Notes: generated by a model not told the origin, from the letters alone. A stretch of DNA of 39,534 nt from Opitutia bacterium (GCA_947488485.1 CANKZO010000005.1:1-39534); one strand, 5' to 3'. Shown: positions 29,444 through 36,585, numbered from the stretch's first letter. Made by a program: numbers and translations.

Positions 29444-30652
29444 GTGCCCAAGTCCAAGCCCAAGAAAAGCGCCACGCCGAAAGCCAAGCCTTCGACGAAA
29501 GCCGCTGACAAGGGTCGGACCAAGAAGCCCGTCGCCGCCCAGCCGGAGAAGGCGCCGAAGAAGCCGCCGGTTCCGGCGAAGAAGCCCACGCCCCCGGCGC
29601 CCAAGGTTCGCCCTACCCCCATCCCTGTTCCTAGTCGTAGCCCTGTCCCTATCCCTGACAAGGATACCGACCCCACCGAACCGGGCCTGCCGTGGGAGGA
29701 ATTGTCCACGGAAGAGCGTTCGCCGATCCGTTACTATCTCGACCAGATCGGCAAGACGCCGCTGCTGACGCTCGAGCAGGAGACCGCCCTCGCGCGTCGC
29801 GTGCTCAAAGGCGACGAAGCCGCCCGCCAGCAGATGATCCAGGCCAACCTCCGCCTGGTCGTCCGCATCGCCAAGGACTACGATAATTTCGGCCTGTCGC
29901 TGATGGACCTGATCAGCGAAGGCAACTTCGGCCTCATCAAGGCCGTCGAACGCTTCGACCCCGACAAGGGCGGCAAGCTCAGCACCTACGCTTCCTGGTG
30001 GATCAAACAGGCCATCAAGCGCGCGCTGGCGACGAGCGGGAAGACGATCCGTCTGCCGGTGCACATGGTCGATCGTATCTCGCAGATGCGCCGCGTCACC
30101 AACCAGCTCGCCGCCGAACTCGGCCGCGAGCCGCACAACGATGAGATCGCGATGGCGATGGAGATACCGCTCGCGAAGGTCGTGCACATGAAGTCGGTCG
30201 CGAACCGCGCCGCCTCGCTCGACCAGCCGGTCGGCGAAGAAGGCGACGCCACCTTGGGCGACCTGGTCAAGGACGAGTCGGAGCGCACGCCTTTCGAGAC
30301 CCTACGCGGCAAGTCCGACAACGACGAGATCGCCACGATGCTCGCCGCCCTCGAACCCCGTGAGGCCGAGATCCTGACCCACCGCTTCGGCCTGAACGGC
30401 GAAAGCCCGCTCACGCTCGAAGAGGTCGGCGAACGCTTCAAGCTGACCCGCGAACGCGTCCGCCAGCTCCAGCAGTCCGCCCTGATGCAGCTCCGCCGCA
30501 TCATGACCGAGCGTCAGAAGCTGCTGACCCCGGAAGACGTCCGGAAGAACCAACTCTCCGCGGCGCGTTCCGAAGTCCTCGGCGAATTCTTCCGCTCCAA
30601 GGGCATCAATCCGAGCGCGCCCAAAGGCCGGACGGAGCGCGACGGTCTCTGA
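29444..30652 (+). CDS. RNA polymerase sigma factor, sigma-70 group (RpoD/SigA-like)
   Basis: A 402-residue sigma-70 factor from a GTG at 29444. Residues 1-75 are a Lys/Pro/Ala-rich tail in place of a normal region 1.1. Region 1.2 is at about 94-125, region 2 at 131-200 (SLMDLISEGNFGLIKAVERF, STYASWWIKQAI), region 3 at about 205-285, and region 4 at 296-355 with the helix-turn-helix LEEVGERFKLTRERVRQLQ. The pattern is that of a primary or closely related group 2 sigma that reads -35/-10 promoters. Whether it is the housekeeping factor cannot be told without the rest of the genome. It starts 11 bases after trpE, so the two are probably co-transcribed. Confidence 0.92.
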   Translation: MPKSKPKKSATPKAKPSTKAADKGRTKKPVAAQPEKAPKKPPVPAKKPTPPAPKVRPTPIPVPSRSPVPIPDKDTDPTEPGLPWEELSTEERSPIRYYLDQIGKTPLLTLEQETALARRVLKGDEAARQQMIQANLRLVVRIAKDYDNFGLSLMDLISEGNFGLIKAVERFDPDKGGKLSTYASWWIKQAIKRALATSGKTIRLPVHMVDRISQMRRVTNQLAAELGREPHNDEIAMAMEIPLAKVVHMKSVANRAASLDQPVGEEGDATLGDLVKDESERTPFETLRGKSDNDEIATMLAALEPREAEILTHRFGLNGESPLTLEEVGERFKLTRERVRQLQQSALMQLRRIMTERQKLLTPEDVRKNQLSAARSEVLGEFFRSKGINPSAPKGRTERDGL

Positions 30653-30707
30653 CCTGCCTGTTTTTGGCAGGCCGTGTCTAAGTTAGCCCTCCTGGCCTGA
30701 GGTTTTT
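30653..30707 (+). terminator. Candidate termination region after the sigma factor gene
   Basis: CCTGCC (30653-30658) pairs with GGCAGG (30666-30671) around a T-rich loop. A second weak stem CCTC/GAGG near 30689-30702 leads into TTTTT (30703-30707). Either or both may end the trpE-sigma transcript. The second stem is only 4 bp. Confidence 0.4.
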
Positions 30708-30759
30708 GACCATCCCGCCGCCGTCCTCGGGATGGCAGGGGTCTTGCTTACTTCTAGGC

Positions 30760-31004
30760 ATGATCCTCTCCGACTATAAAGGGGCCAATCTCTTCGATGA
30801 GCTCGTCGACGAGCATGGAGCGAGGTCTGGCTCCCAGGATACGGCTGGCTCGGCGTCGATCCGACCAACCGGAAGGTCATCCATGAGGCCTACGTGGCCT
30901 CGGCCGTGGGGCGCGATTATCGCGACGCTACCCCCGTGAGCGGCAGTTATTGGGGCGGAGGCGACCGCGAGATGCGGGTCACCGTGCATGTCGAAGCCAA
31001 ATAA
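30760..31004 (+). pseudogene. Remnant fusing the start of a circularly permuted ATP-grasp gene to the end of a transglutaminase gene
   Basis: From ATG 30760 one frame reads DYKGANLFDELVDEHG, like the N-terminus of circularly permuted ATP-grasp proteins (DUF404/407: ...YDEL.D..G..R.H). At 30813-30819 homology jumps to the next frame, which reads AWSEVWLPGYGWLGVDPTN, then AVGRDYRDATPVSGSYWGGG, and ends VHVEAK-stop at 31004. That is the C-terminus of bacterial transglutaminase-like proteins. The shared GCATGGA at the join would be the deletion scar. These two genes normally sit in one cluster with an alpha-E (DUF403) gene, so an internal deletion probably removed most of the cluster. No intact product is possible: the transglutaminase lacks its catalytic Cys region. 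Confidence 0.75.
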
Positions 31005-31031
31005 CCCAGACAATCGGGATACTCGGACAAC

Positions 31032-31084
31032 AAAAAGGGCCCCGTTGCCGGGGCCCTTAGATCAGCCTCTAATCCGAAGATTAG
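31032..31084 (-). terminator. Intrinsic terminator plus UUCG hairpin over the stop codon, copy 1
   Basis: On the minus strand AAGGGCCCCG-GCAA-CGGGGCCCTT (31058-31035) is followed by TTTG, a strong intrinsic terminator. Just before it, CTAATC-TTCG-GATTAG (31084-31069) forms a 6-bp stem with a UUCG tetraloop; the TAA stop of the gene at 31081-31593 lies inside its 5' arm. The same pair recurs at 31697-31750. Confidence 0.9.
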
Positions 31085-31593
31085 AAGTTGTAGCGAACGG
31101 TGACGGAGGTCTGCTCGGCGACGCTGCTGGAGTCAGCGATCGAGACGGCGACCTGGTACTTCGAGTTCACGTTGTAGGCGAGCTCGTAGACGAAGGAGTC
31201 AGCGCTGGCAGAACCACCGTTCTGGGACCAGACGATGCGGCCTTCGAGACCGGCGACGACTTCGTTCAGGGAGCGACGAGCGACGATGCCGAAACCGTCG
31301 TTGGAACCAACGAAGGCGGTGGCGTCGATGCCGGCAGCGACGTTCTTGAAGAGGTAACCAACGGTGACGGCGTCAGCACCAGCGGTGTTGAGACCAGCGG
31401 TAGCGGAAACCCAGACGTTCGAGGAGCCGACGAGGGCTTCGATCGAGGCGGAGTAGCCGTTGTCGTTAGCGGCGGCGTCAGTGTTGTAGCTGAGGCCAGC
31501 GCGGTTGTAGGAGAGACCAGCAGCAGCGGCGCTCTGGGCAGAGGCAGCGGCAGCAAGGGTCGTGAGGGTGAGGATCGGGAGGATGTGCTTCAT
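31081..31593 (-). CDS. Small outer-membrane-like protein, tandem paralog 1
   Basis: A 170-residue exported protein from the ATG at 31591-31593; the frame extends upstream but the signal peptide MKHILPILTLTTLAAAASAQ starts here, as in its neighbour. The mature part is rich in Ala, Ser, Gly and Asn with alternating hydrophobic residues and ends VRYNF, with the terminal Phe of outer-membrane barrels. It is about 84% identical by eye to the protein at 31747-32259 (about 28 differences in 170). Most changes fall in a few clusters such as residues near 93-105 and 153-163, which could be surface loops. Function unknown; a small barrel is the best structural guess. Confidence 0.8.
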   Translation of the reverse strand: MKHILPILTLTTLAAAASAQSAAAAGLSYNRAGLSYNTDAAANDNGYSASIEALVGSSNVWVSATAGLNTAGADAVTVGYLFKNVAAGIDATAFVGSNDGFGIVARRSLNEVVAGLEGRIVWSQNGGSASADSFVYELAYNVNSKYQVAVSIADSSSVAEQTSVTVRYNF

Positions 31594-31696
31594 ATGCGTG
31601 TTCGTTGGTAGGCACCTCGGTTGAGAAAACAACACTAAAATGCAATTTTGTCGTTTATTCGTCACCTAACCGTCTCAGGCCGATCAGCCCGGAAAA

Positions 31697-31750
31697 CAAA
31701 AAGGGCCCCGTTGCCGGGGCCCTTAGATCAACCTCTAATCCGAAGATTAG
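31697..31750 (-). terminator. Intrinsic terminator plus UUCG hairpin over the stop codon, copy 2
   Basis: Same arrangement as at 31032-31084: the terminator stem AAGGGCCCCG/CGGGGCCCTT (31701-31710 with 31715-31724) with a T-tail on the minus strand, and CTAATC-TTCG-GATTAG (31735-31750) containing the stop codon of the gene at 31747-32259. It also separates the two paralogs, so each must be transcribed from its own promoter. Confidence 0.9.
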
Positions 31751-32259
31751 AAGTTGTAGCGAACCGAGACGGAGGTCTCGTTGGCCTTGTTCTCGCTGTC
31801 AGCGATCGAGACGGCGACCTGGTACTTCGAGCCGATGTTGTAGGCGAGCTCGTAGACGAGGGTGTCGACGCTGGCGGAGCCACCGTTCTGGGACCAGACG
31901 ATGCGGCCTTCGAGACCGGCGATGACTTCGTTCAGGGAGCGACGGAGGGTGATGCCGTAAGCGTCGTTCGAGGAGACGGCGACGGTGGCATCGATGCCAG
32001 CGGCGACGTTCTTGAACAGGTAGCCAACGGAGACGCTGTCAGCACCGGCCTTGTCGAGACCAGCGGTAGCGCCGACCCAGACGTTCGAGGAGCCGACGAG
32101 GGCTTCGATCGAGGCGGAGTAGCCGTTGTTGCCAGCGGCAGCGTCGGTGTTGTAATTAACACCAGCGCGGTTGTAGGAGAGACCAGCAGCAGCGGCGCTC
32201 TGGGCAGAGGCAGCGGCAGCAAGGGTCGTGAGGGTGAGGATCGGGAGGATATGTTTCAT
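31747..32259 (-). CDS. Small outer-membrane-like protein, tandem paralog 2
   Basis: A 170-residue exported protein with the same signal peptide as its neighbour at 31081-31593 and the same length. The mature sequence runs SYNRAGVNYNTDAA..., with FKNVAAGIDA and GLEGRIVWSQNGGSAS shared exactly with paralog 1, and it ends SVRYNF. The terminal aromatic residue and alternating pattern suggest a small outer-membrane barrel. The copies are offset by 666 bases, and the 3' untranslated region is duplicated with them, while the upstream sequences differ. This suggests a tandem duplication followed by divergence of promoters. Function unknown. Confidence 0.8.
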   Translation of the reverse strand: MKHILPILTLTTLAAAASAQSAAAAGLSYNRAGVNYNTDAAAGNNGYSASIEALVGSSNVWVGATAGLDKAGADSVSVGYLFKNVAAGIDATVAVSSNDAYGITLRRSLNEVIAGLEGRIVWSQNGGSASVDTLVYELAYNIGSKYQVAVSIADSENKANETSVSVRYNF

Positions 32260-32572
32260 AGCGGTGTCAGTATGAACACGAAGGATGACTCAAATCAAGC
32301 CCATTTGCCTAATTTCGCCCTTTTGTGCCCAATTAGCGTCTGGCCTTATTCACAAACCCCTGTGAATCATTTTGTTAAATGCTGAATATCAATGACTTAA
32401 TAGATTGACCTACTTTCATTGGCTCAATTGATAACTTTTGGCGATTCCCCAAATAAATAATCTCTCCTCAGCTTTGAGGCTTAGCCTGCTTGGATTAAGC
32501 CCCCGAAACCGACTCCAACCTCAAAGCATCGAACCGCAGCGATCGCCCCCTCTCACTTGCCACCTGGCCAAC
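32260..32572. promoter_or_regulatory. AT-rich intergenic region with a dyad and weak promoter for outer-membrane paralog 2
   Basis: About 310 bases without a convincing gene (a 70-codon frame at 32438-32650 is not credible). A perfect inverted repeat ATTCACA-N6-TGTGAAT spans 32348-32367. It is the reverse of the CRP half-site order, so it is not a CRP site. On the minus strand TTGATT (32298-32293) and CATACT (32274-32269), spacer 18, could be a promoter with a very short leader to the paralog 2 start at 32259. Both readings are by eye. Confidence 0.4.
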
Positions 32573-32604
32573 AAAAAACCCGCCGGGCGAACCAGGCGGG
32601 TTTT
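32573..32604 (-). terminator. Intrinsic terminator after rpmE
   Basis: On the minus strand AAAACCCGCC (32604-32595) pairs with GGCGGGTTTT (32584-32575), followed by TT. It lies 20 bases after the rpmE stop and ends the rpmJ-rpmE transcript. Confidence 0.88.
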
Positions 32605-32624
32605 GGGTCGACCTCGGGGGAGGC

Positions 32625-32867
32625 TTACTTGCGACGGAACTTCGTGTTGAACTTCTCGACGCGACCGGCGGAGTCCACGAAGCGCTTCTCGCCGGTGTAG
32701 GCGGGGTGCGAGTCCATGGTGACTTCACGACGGATGACGAAATGCTCGACGCCGTCGATCACCTTGGTCTCCTTCGACTTCATGGTCGAACGAGCCGGGA
32801 ATTCGCGGTTCGTGGAGACATCCACGAAGACGACGTTGTTATATTCAGGATGGCCTTCCTTCTTCAT
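32625..32867 (-). CDS. rpmE2: 50S ribosomal protein L31, type B (zinc-free)
   Basis: An 80-residue type B L31. Starts MKKEGHPEYNNVVFVDVS and contains EHFVIRREVTMDSHPAYTGE and RVEKFNTKF, the standard family blocks. It has no Cys, so it lacks the zinc-binding CxxC of type A L31. It lies 22 bases after the L36 gene and is closed by the terminator at 32573-32604. L31 bridges the two ribosomal subunits. Identification is secure. Confidence 0.95.
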   Translation of the reverse strand: MKKEGHPEYNNVVFVDVSTNREFPARSTMKSKETKVIDGVEHFVIRREVTMDSHPAYTGEKRFVDSAGRVEKFNTKFRRK

Positions 32868-32889
32868 AAAATAGGGGGTTTGCTAGGGG

Positions 32890-33015
32890 TTAGCCCTGAC
32901 GCGCCTTGTAGCGGGGGTGCGTCTTGTTGATCACGTAGATACGGCCCTTGCGGCGAACTACCTGGCAATTCGGGTGACGCTTCTTCAGCGACTTGAGGGA
33001 GGAGGAGACTTTCAT
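32890..33015 (-). CDS. rpmJ: 50S ribosomal protein L36, 41-residue zinc-free type
   Basis: A 41-residue frame too short for most gene finders. It reads [20 protein letters not shown] then [20 protein letters not shown] and a final G, clear L36. With one Cys it lacks the Cys/His zinc site of the 37-residue type A form. ATG at 33013-33015, stop at 32890-32892. It is the first gene of a two-gene operon with L31. In other bacteria a zinc-free L36/L31 pair is often induced by zinc shortage; here that is only an analogy. Confidence 0.95.
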   Translation of the reverse strand: MKVSSSLKSLKKRHPNCQVVRRKGRIYVINKTHPRYKARQG

Positions 33016-33026
33016 GGTCGGGAGAG

Positions 33027-33080
33027 CCGTTGTAATAACGGCAGGTCGGCCAACAAAGGTAACCTCCGACCGACTGTCAA
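33027..33080 (-). promoter_or_regulatory. Candidate promoter and dyad ahead of rpmJ-rpmE2
   Basis: On the minus strand a perfect -35 box TTGACA (33080-33075) has, 17 bases on, a poor -10 TTTGTT (33057-33052). Downstream, CCGTTATTACAACGG (33041-33027) is a 15-base dyad with one mismatched pair, ending 12 bases before the rpmJ start. It could be an operator (Zur-like by analogy) or a leader hairpin. Confidence 0.45.
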
Positions 33081-33130
33081 CGGGATTTCCTGTGCTTGTT
33101 TAAGGTTTCGTCCGGGCTATCACTATCCCC

Positions 33131-33631
33131 ATGGAACCACGCGTCCGAAACGCCCTCCCGACCGACGTCCGGGCGATCAACGCCATTTATAACCACTACG
33201 TCCGGACCAGCACCTGCACCTGGCACCTGACGGAGGAATCCGACGAAGGCCGGCTGGCCTGGCTGAGGGCCCGCACCCCCGCCCACCCCGCCCTCGTCAT
33301 CGAAATCGAAGGCAAAGTGGTCGGCTGGGGCGCCCTTTCGACCTATAACACCCGCCAAGGCTGGTCCACGACGGTGGAGGACTCGGTCTTCATCGACCAC
33401 AACCGCCATGGCCAAGGGCTGGGCAAGCTGATGCTCGGCGAGCTGTTGCGGCGGGCCGAAGCCCTCGGGCACGAGTCCGTGATCGCCCGCATCTCCGGCG
33501 AACAGACCGCCAGCCGGCGCCTCCACGCTTCGCTCGGCTTCGTCGAAGCGGGCCTGCTGCAGGCCGTAGGACGCAAATTCGGGCAGAAACTCGACTGCGT
33601 CTACATGCTGAGGACGTTGCGCCAGCCCTGA
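33131..33631 (+). CDS. GNAT-family N-acetyltransferase (phosphinothricin/methionine-derivative acetyltransferase-like)
   Basis: A 166-residue GNAT enzyme. The order is N-terminal strand and helix (AINAIYNHYVRTSTCTWHL, about 15-33), central strands (VVGWGALSTYNTRQGW), the acetyl-CoA loop R92-H-G-Q-G-L-G98, and the C-terminal SLGFVEAGLL motif. NHYV.TS at this position is typical of the Pat/YncA (MnaT) group, which acetylates small amino compounds such as methionine sulfoximine-like molecules. Its natural substrate here is unknown. Single gene, divergent from rpmJ, followed by tRNA-Leu. Confidence 0.88.
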   Translation: MEPRVRNALPTDVRAINAIYNHYVRTSTCTWHLTEESDEGRLAWLRARTPAHPALVIEIEGKVVGWGALSTYNTRQGWSTTVEDSVFIDHNRHGQGLGKLMLGELLRRAEALGHESVIARISGEQTASRRLHASLGFVEAGLLQAVGRKFGQKLDCVYMLRTLRQP

Positions 33632-33678
33632 CCTTGACAGAGCGGAGGCTAACCCTTTGCTCACCTATCCGCTTTAAT

Positions 33679-33763
33679 GCTCAGGTGGTGGAATGGCAGA
33701 CACGCTGGATTCAGGTTCCAGTGCCCCTAAAGCGTAAGGGTTCAAGTCCCTTCCTGAGCACCA
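33679..33763 (+). tRNA. tRNA-Leu (anticodon CAG), CCA encoded
   Basis: Acceptor arms GCTCAGG (33679-33685) and CCTGAGC (33753-33759) pair fully, followed by ACCA. The anticodon stem CTGGA/TCCAG encloses TTCAGGT, giving anticodon CAG. The long variable arm and the T-arm AAGGG-TTCAAGT-CCCTT are those of a class II tRNA-Leu. A terminator hairpin follows. Confidence 0.96.
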
Positions 33764-33773
33764 AAAGCAAGAC

Positions 33774-33798
33774 ACGACCCCGGCGACCCCGGGGTCGT
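33774..33798 (+). terminator. Hairpin terminator after tRNA-Leu
   Basis: ACGACCCCGG (33774-33783) pairs perfectly with CCGGGGTCGT (33789-33798) around CGACC, 11 bases after the tRNA. The downstream tail is only weakly T-rich, so it may act partly as a processing boundary. Confidence 0.7.
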
Positions 33799-33839
33799 CC
33801 GTCCTACCCGGATCTCATCGTATCGACTAATCCATTACA

Positions 33840-33866
33840 CCCCACCCCTCCCCCTACCCCTACCCC
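33840..33866 (-). repeat. Five C-runs (G-quadruplex-prone on the minus strand) with telomere-like 6-base repeats
   Basis: The plus strand has five C-runs of 4, 4, 5, 4 and 4 separated by 1-2 bases (33840-33843, 33845-33848, 33850-33854, 33857-33860, 33863-33866). On the minus strand this is G-runs with TA, A or T loops, including repeats of TAGGGG. It meets the usual short-loop G-quadruplex pattern and lies 76 bases before the hybrid kinase start, on its template strand. Confidence 0.8.
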
Positions 33867-33942
33867 TACTCATTAGTGCCTTCTCCCTATTACTTGGAGG
33901 GTTGTCCCCCGCCCGGGAATCCCTCAGGGTAGTCCGAACCCG

Positions 33943-36585
33943 ATGGCGGACCTCTCCACATTGCCCGACGTGCTGCCCTGGCCGTTCATGGTCTGCAGCC
34001 GCAAGGGGGAGGTATTGTTCGCGAACCCGCTGGTCGAGCGCACGGTCGGCCGCAAGGTCCAGGTCGGCACCACGATCGACCGACTCTTCCTGGAACTCGA
34101 GAACGGCCAGCCGGCCTCGACCCTGCTGCGCTCCGCCGCCCGCTGGTCCGCCTGGAGCGGAATGCTCGAACTGCGCAACGACGACCTCGGCGAACCGATC
34201 CGCGCCGCCAAGATCATCCTGCAGCCCGACCCGAAGTTCGACCGCCAGGTCTGGCTGATCTTCGCCGAAGACCCGCAGATCAACGGCACGCCGATCCTCA
34301 CGCCGCGTTCGGGCATGAGCCTCGCGCGCACGCTCATCGAGAACTCGCCGGACTTCATCATCTTCCGCGACCTGCAGGGACGCATCCTGCACACGAGCCG
34401 CAGCCTCGACGAATTTCTTTCGCTGCCCTACCGCGGCTACGGGGCGGACCTCACGCTCGCCGACATCCTTTCGACGAAGACGGCCGAGCAGTTCCGCCAG
34501 TTCGACGAAGAAGTCGTCCGCACCGGCCAGCGCGTCCTGCACGCCGTCATGCACTTCGAGACCCAGGACCGCCGCTCGCGGCTCGTCCGCGTGGTGCACG
34601 AACGCATCAAGGGCGGCGGCGGCCTGCCGAACGGGCTGCTGACGTTCGCGCTCAACATCACGGAATCGGTCGACGAACATAATCGCCTGCGCATCGCGCT
34701 GGAGAAAGCCGAGGAAGTCGCCGCGGCGAAGTGGCAATTCGTGGCCAACGTCACCCACGAGATCCGCAACCCGATCAACGCCATCCAGGGACTCTGCGAG
34801 ACCAACCTCGAAGCCGCCACGCCGGCGCCGCCCGAAGTCCTCCGCAAGATCCAGTCCTGCGCCCGCGAGCTCGAGGACACGGTGCGCGACGTGCTCGACT
34901 TCTCCCGTCTCGACCGCGGCAACGTGACGATCGAGAGCATCCCCTTCAACCCCGTGCGCGCGCTCGAGGAAGTCGTCGCCCAGTTCCAGCACCAGGCCGG
35001 CCGCAAAGGCGTCGAGCTGGCCGTCTTGGTGCGCGCCGACACCCCGCAATCCGTGCTGGGCGACCCGATCAAATTCCGCCGCATCATCGCCAACCTCATC
35101 GGCAACGCGGTCAAGTTCACCGAAAGCGGCCATGTGCACGCCGAGCTCGACCTCGAGGAACGCAACGGCCGCCTCCGCTCCCTCCTGACGGTCCGCGACA
35201 CGGGCATCGGCATCCCCGCCGATCGCCTCGAAAGCATCTTCGAACCTTTCACCCAGGCCGACGCCACCACGACGCGTCGCTTCGGCGGCACGGGCCTCGG
35301 CCTCACGATCGTCCGCAGCCTGACCCAGGCGATGGACGGCTTCATGAAGGTCACCAGCGAAGTCGGCGTGGGCTCGACCTTCGCGGCCACGGTGATGGTC
35401 GAACCGAATCCGGCCCTGGACGCTCCGCCGCAGCCGAACCTCGCCGGCCAGCGGCTCCTCATCGTCGCCGGCCACCCCCGCGTCCGCCAGTGGTTCGCCG
35501 ATACGCTTTCCTTCTGGGGCGCGACCTGCGTCCAGACGGCGACTTACGACGAAGCCGAAGCCCTCTGGGCCGCCGCGGCCGCCGCCGAAGAACCTTTCGA
35601 TCGGGCCATCATCGACCTGCCCGATGACGTCAACCCGCGGCTCCCAGCTTTCCCTCGCGAGCAGGTGATCCTGGTGACATCCTCCGAAGTCGAGTTCCGC
35701 AGCCAGGCCCAGCTCTTCCGGCCGGTCACGCTCACGGCCCTCTGGACGCGTTTCAGCACCATCCCCCCGACGCTCGACGACGCCGAACCCGCCGTCGGAA
35801 GCCTCCGGGCCAGCCGCCGCCTCCGCGTCCTGCTCGCCGAAGACAACGAGGTCAACCGCGAGGTCGCCAGCGCCCGCCTCCGCCGCGCCGGGCACGAAGT
35901 CAGCGCGACGGTCGACGGCTCCGCGGCGCTCGACCTCTGGCGCACCAAGGAGTTCGACGTGGCGATCCTGGACATCCAGATGCCCATCATGGACGGCCTT
36001 TCGGTCGCCGCCGCGATCCGTGCCGAGGAACAGGCCCGCGGCCGCCGCCGGACCGCCCTCCTCGCCCTGACGGCGATGACCCAGGAGCTCGACCGCGCCC
36101 GCTGCGAGGCCGCCGGCTTCGACGCCTACCTCGCCAAACCCGTCCGCGGCGCCGAACTGCTGGAGAAACTTGAACTGCTCTCGGCCAGCCAGGAGGCCGA
36201 CCTCAACCGGATCCGGGACGACGAGTTCGGCGCCCACCTCGAAGCCGCCGAGGCCGAGGACGCCGAGGACCTTCGCGCCGCGGCCCGGGCCTTCCTCCGG
36301 CACGCGGACGACATCATCGCCCGCCTCTGCGCCGCCCGGGACGGCGGCGATGCGGACGCCCTCGGGCGCGAGGCCCACGGGGCCAAAGGCATGCTGTCCC
36401 TGATGGCCTGCGCCGGCCTTGCCCGCCTGGCCAACCAGATCGAGCGCCAGCCCAGCGAGAACACCGCCCGGGCCCGGACCGAAGAACTCATCGACGGCTT
36501 GCGGAAGCTACGTCTGACGCTACAGTCTCGGACAGACCTGAGCGCTGATGCCCAAGCCGAAACTCAAACCCGAGATCAAGACTGA
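33943..36585 (+). CDS. Hybrid sensor histidine kinase with pseudo-receiver, receiver and HPt domains
   Basis: An 880-residue soluble phosphorelay protein with no membrane helix. Two PAS-like sensor regions lie at about 10-110 and 125-245. The HisKA helix carries H272 in FVANVTHEIRNP. The ATPase domain has the N-box (N384, N388), DTGIGIP (419-425) and GGTGLGL (448-454). A first receiver-like domain (about 503-600) has AGHP where the acidic pair should be, though D558 remains. A full receiver follows (about 627-745; acidic EDN near 633, D677, K732). An HPt domain has H812 in EAHGAKGM. So the full His-Asp-His relay is present within one protein. No DNA-binding partner is adjacent. The 3' end overlaps clpS by 38 bases. 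Confidence 0.93.
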   Translation: MADLSTLPDVLPWPFMVCSRKGEVLFANPLVERTVGRKVQVGTTIDRLFLELENGQPASTLLRSAARWSAWSGMLELRNDDLGEPIRAAKIILQPDPKFDRQVWLIFAEDPQINGTPILTPRSGMSLARTLIENSPDFIIFRDLQGRILHTSRSLDEFLSLPYRGYGADLTLADILSTKTAEQFRQFDEEVVRTGQRVLHAVMHFETQDRRSRLVRVVHERIKGGGGLPNGLLTFALNITESVDEHNRLRIALEKAEEVAAAKWQFVANVTHEIRNPINAIQGLCETNLEAATPAPPEVLRKIQSCARELEDTVRDVLDFSRLDRGNVTIESIPFNPVRALEEVVAQFQHQAGRKGVELAVLVRADTPQSVLGDPIKFRRIIANLIGNAVKFTESGHVHAELDLEERNGRLRSLLTVRDTGIGIPADRLESIFEPFTQADATTTRRFGGTGLGLTIVRSLTQAMDGFMKVTSEVGVGSTFAATVMVEPNPALDAPPQPNLAGQRLLIVAGHPRVRQWFADTLSFWGATCVQTATYDEAEALWAAAAAAEEPFDRAIIDLPDDVNPRLPAFPREQVILVTSSEVEFRSQAQLFRPVTLTALWTRFSTIPPTLDDAEPAVGSLRASRRLRVLLAEDNEVNREVASARLRRAGHEVSATVDGSAALDLWRTKEFDVAILDIQMPIMDGLSVAAAIRAEEQARGRRRTALLALTAMTQELDRARCEAAGFDAYLAKPVRGAELLEKLELLSASQEADLNRIRDDEFGAHLEAAEAEDAEDLRAAARAFLRHADDIIARLCAARDGGDADALGREAHGAKGMLSLMACAGLARLANQIERQPSENTARARTEELIDGLRKLRLTLQSRTDLSADAQAETQTRDQD

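Noticed and set aside
30706..30939. A 77-codon frame as a real small gene
   Set aside because: Only residues from the ATG at 30760 to about 30815 match a family; the rest is the out-of-frame reading of the transglutaminase remnant.
32348..32367. A CRP/FNR-type site
   Set aside because: The half-sites run TCACA...TGTGA, the reverse of TGTGA-N6-TCACA, so only a generic dyad is claimed.
32438..32650. A 70-codon plus-strand frame before rpmE
   Set aside because: It runs through the rpmE terminator and into the rpmE gene, is rich in Pro/Arg/Ser, and has no recognisable pattern.
33835..36378. An 847-codon open frame on the minus strand, opposite the hybrid kinase
   Set aside because: No domain or plausible start context; the plus strand has all kinase, receiver and HPt motifs.
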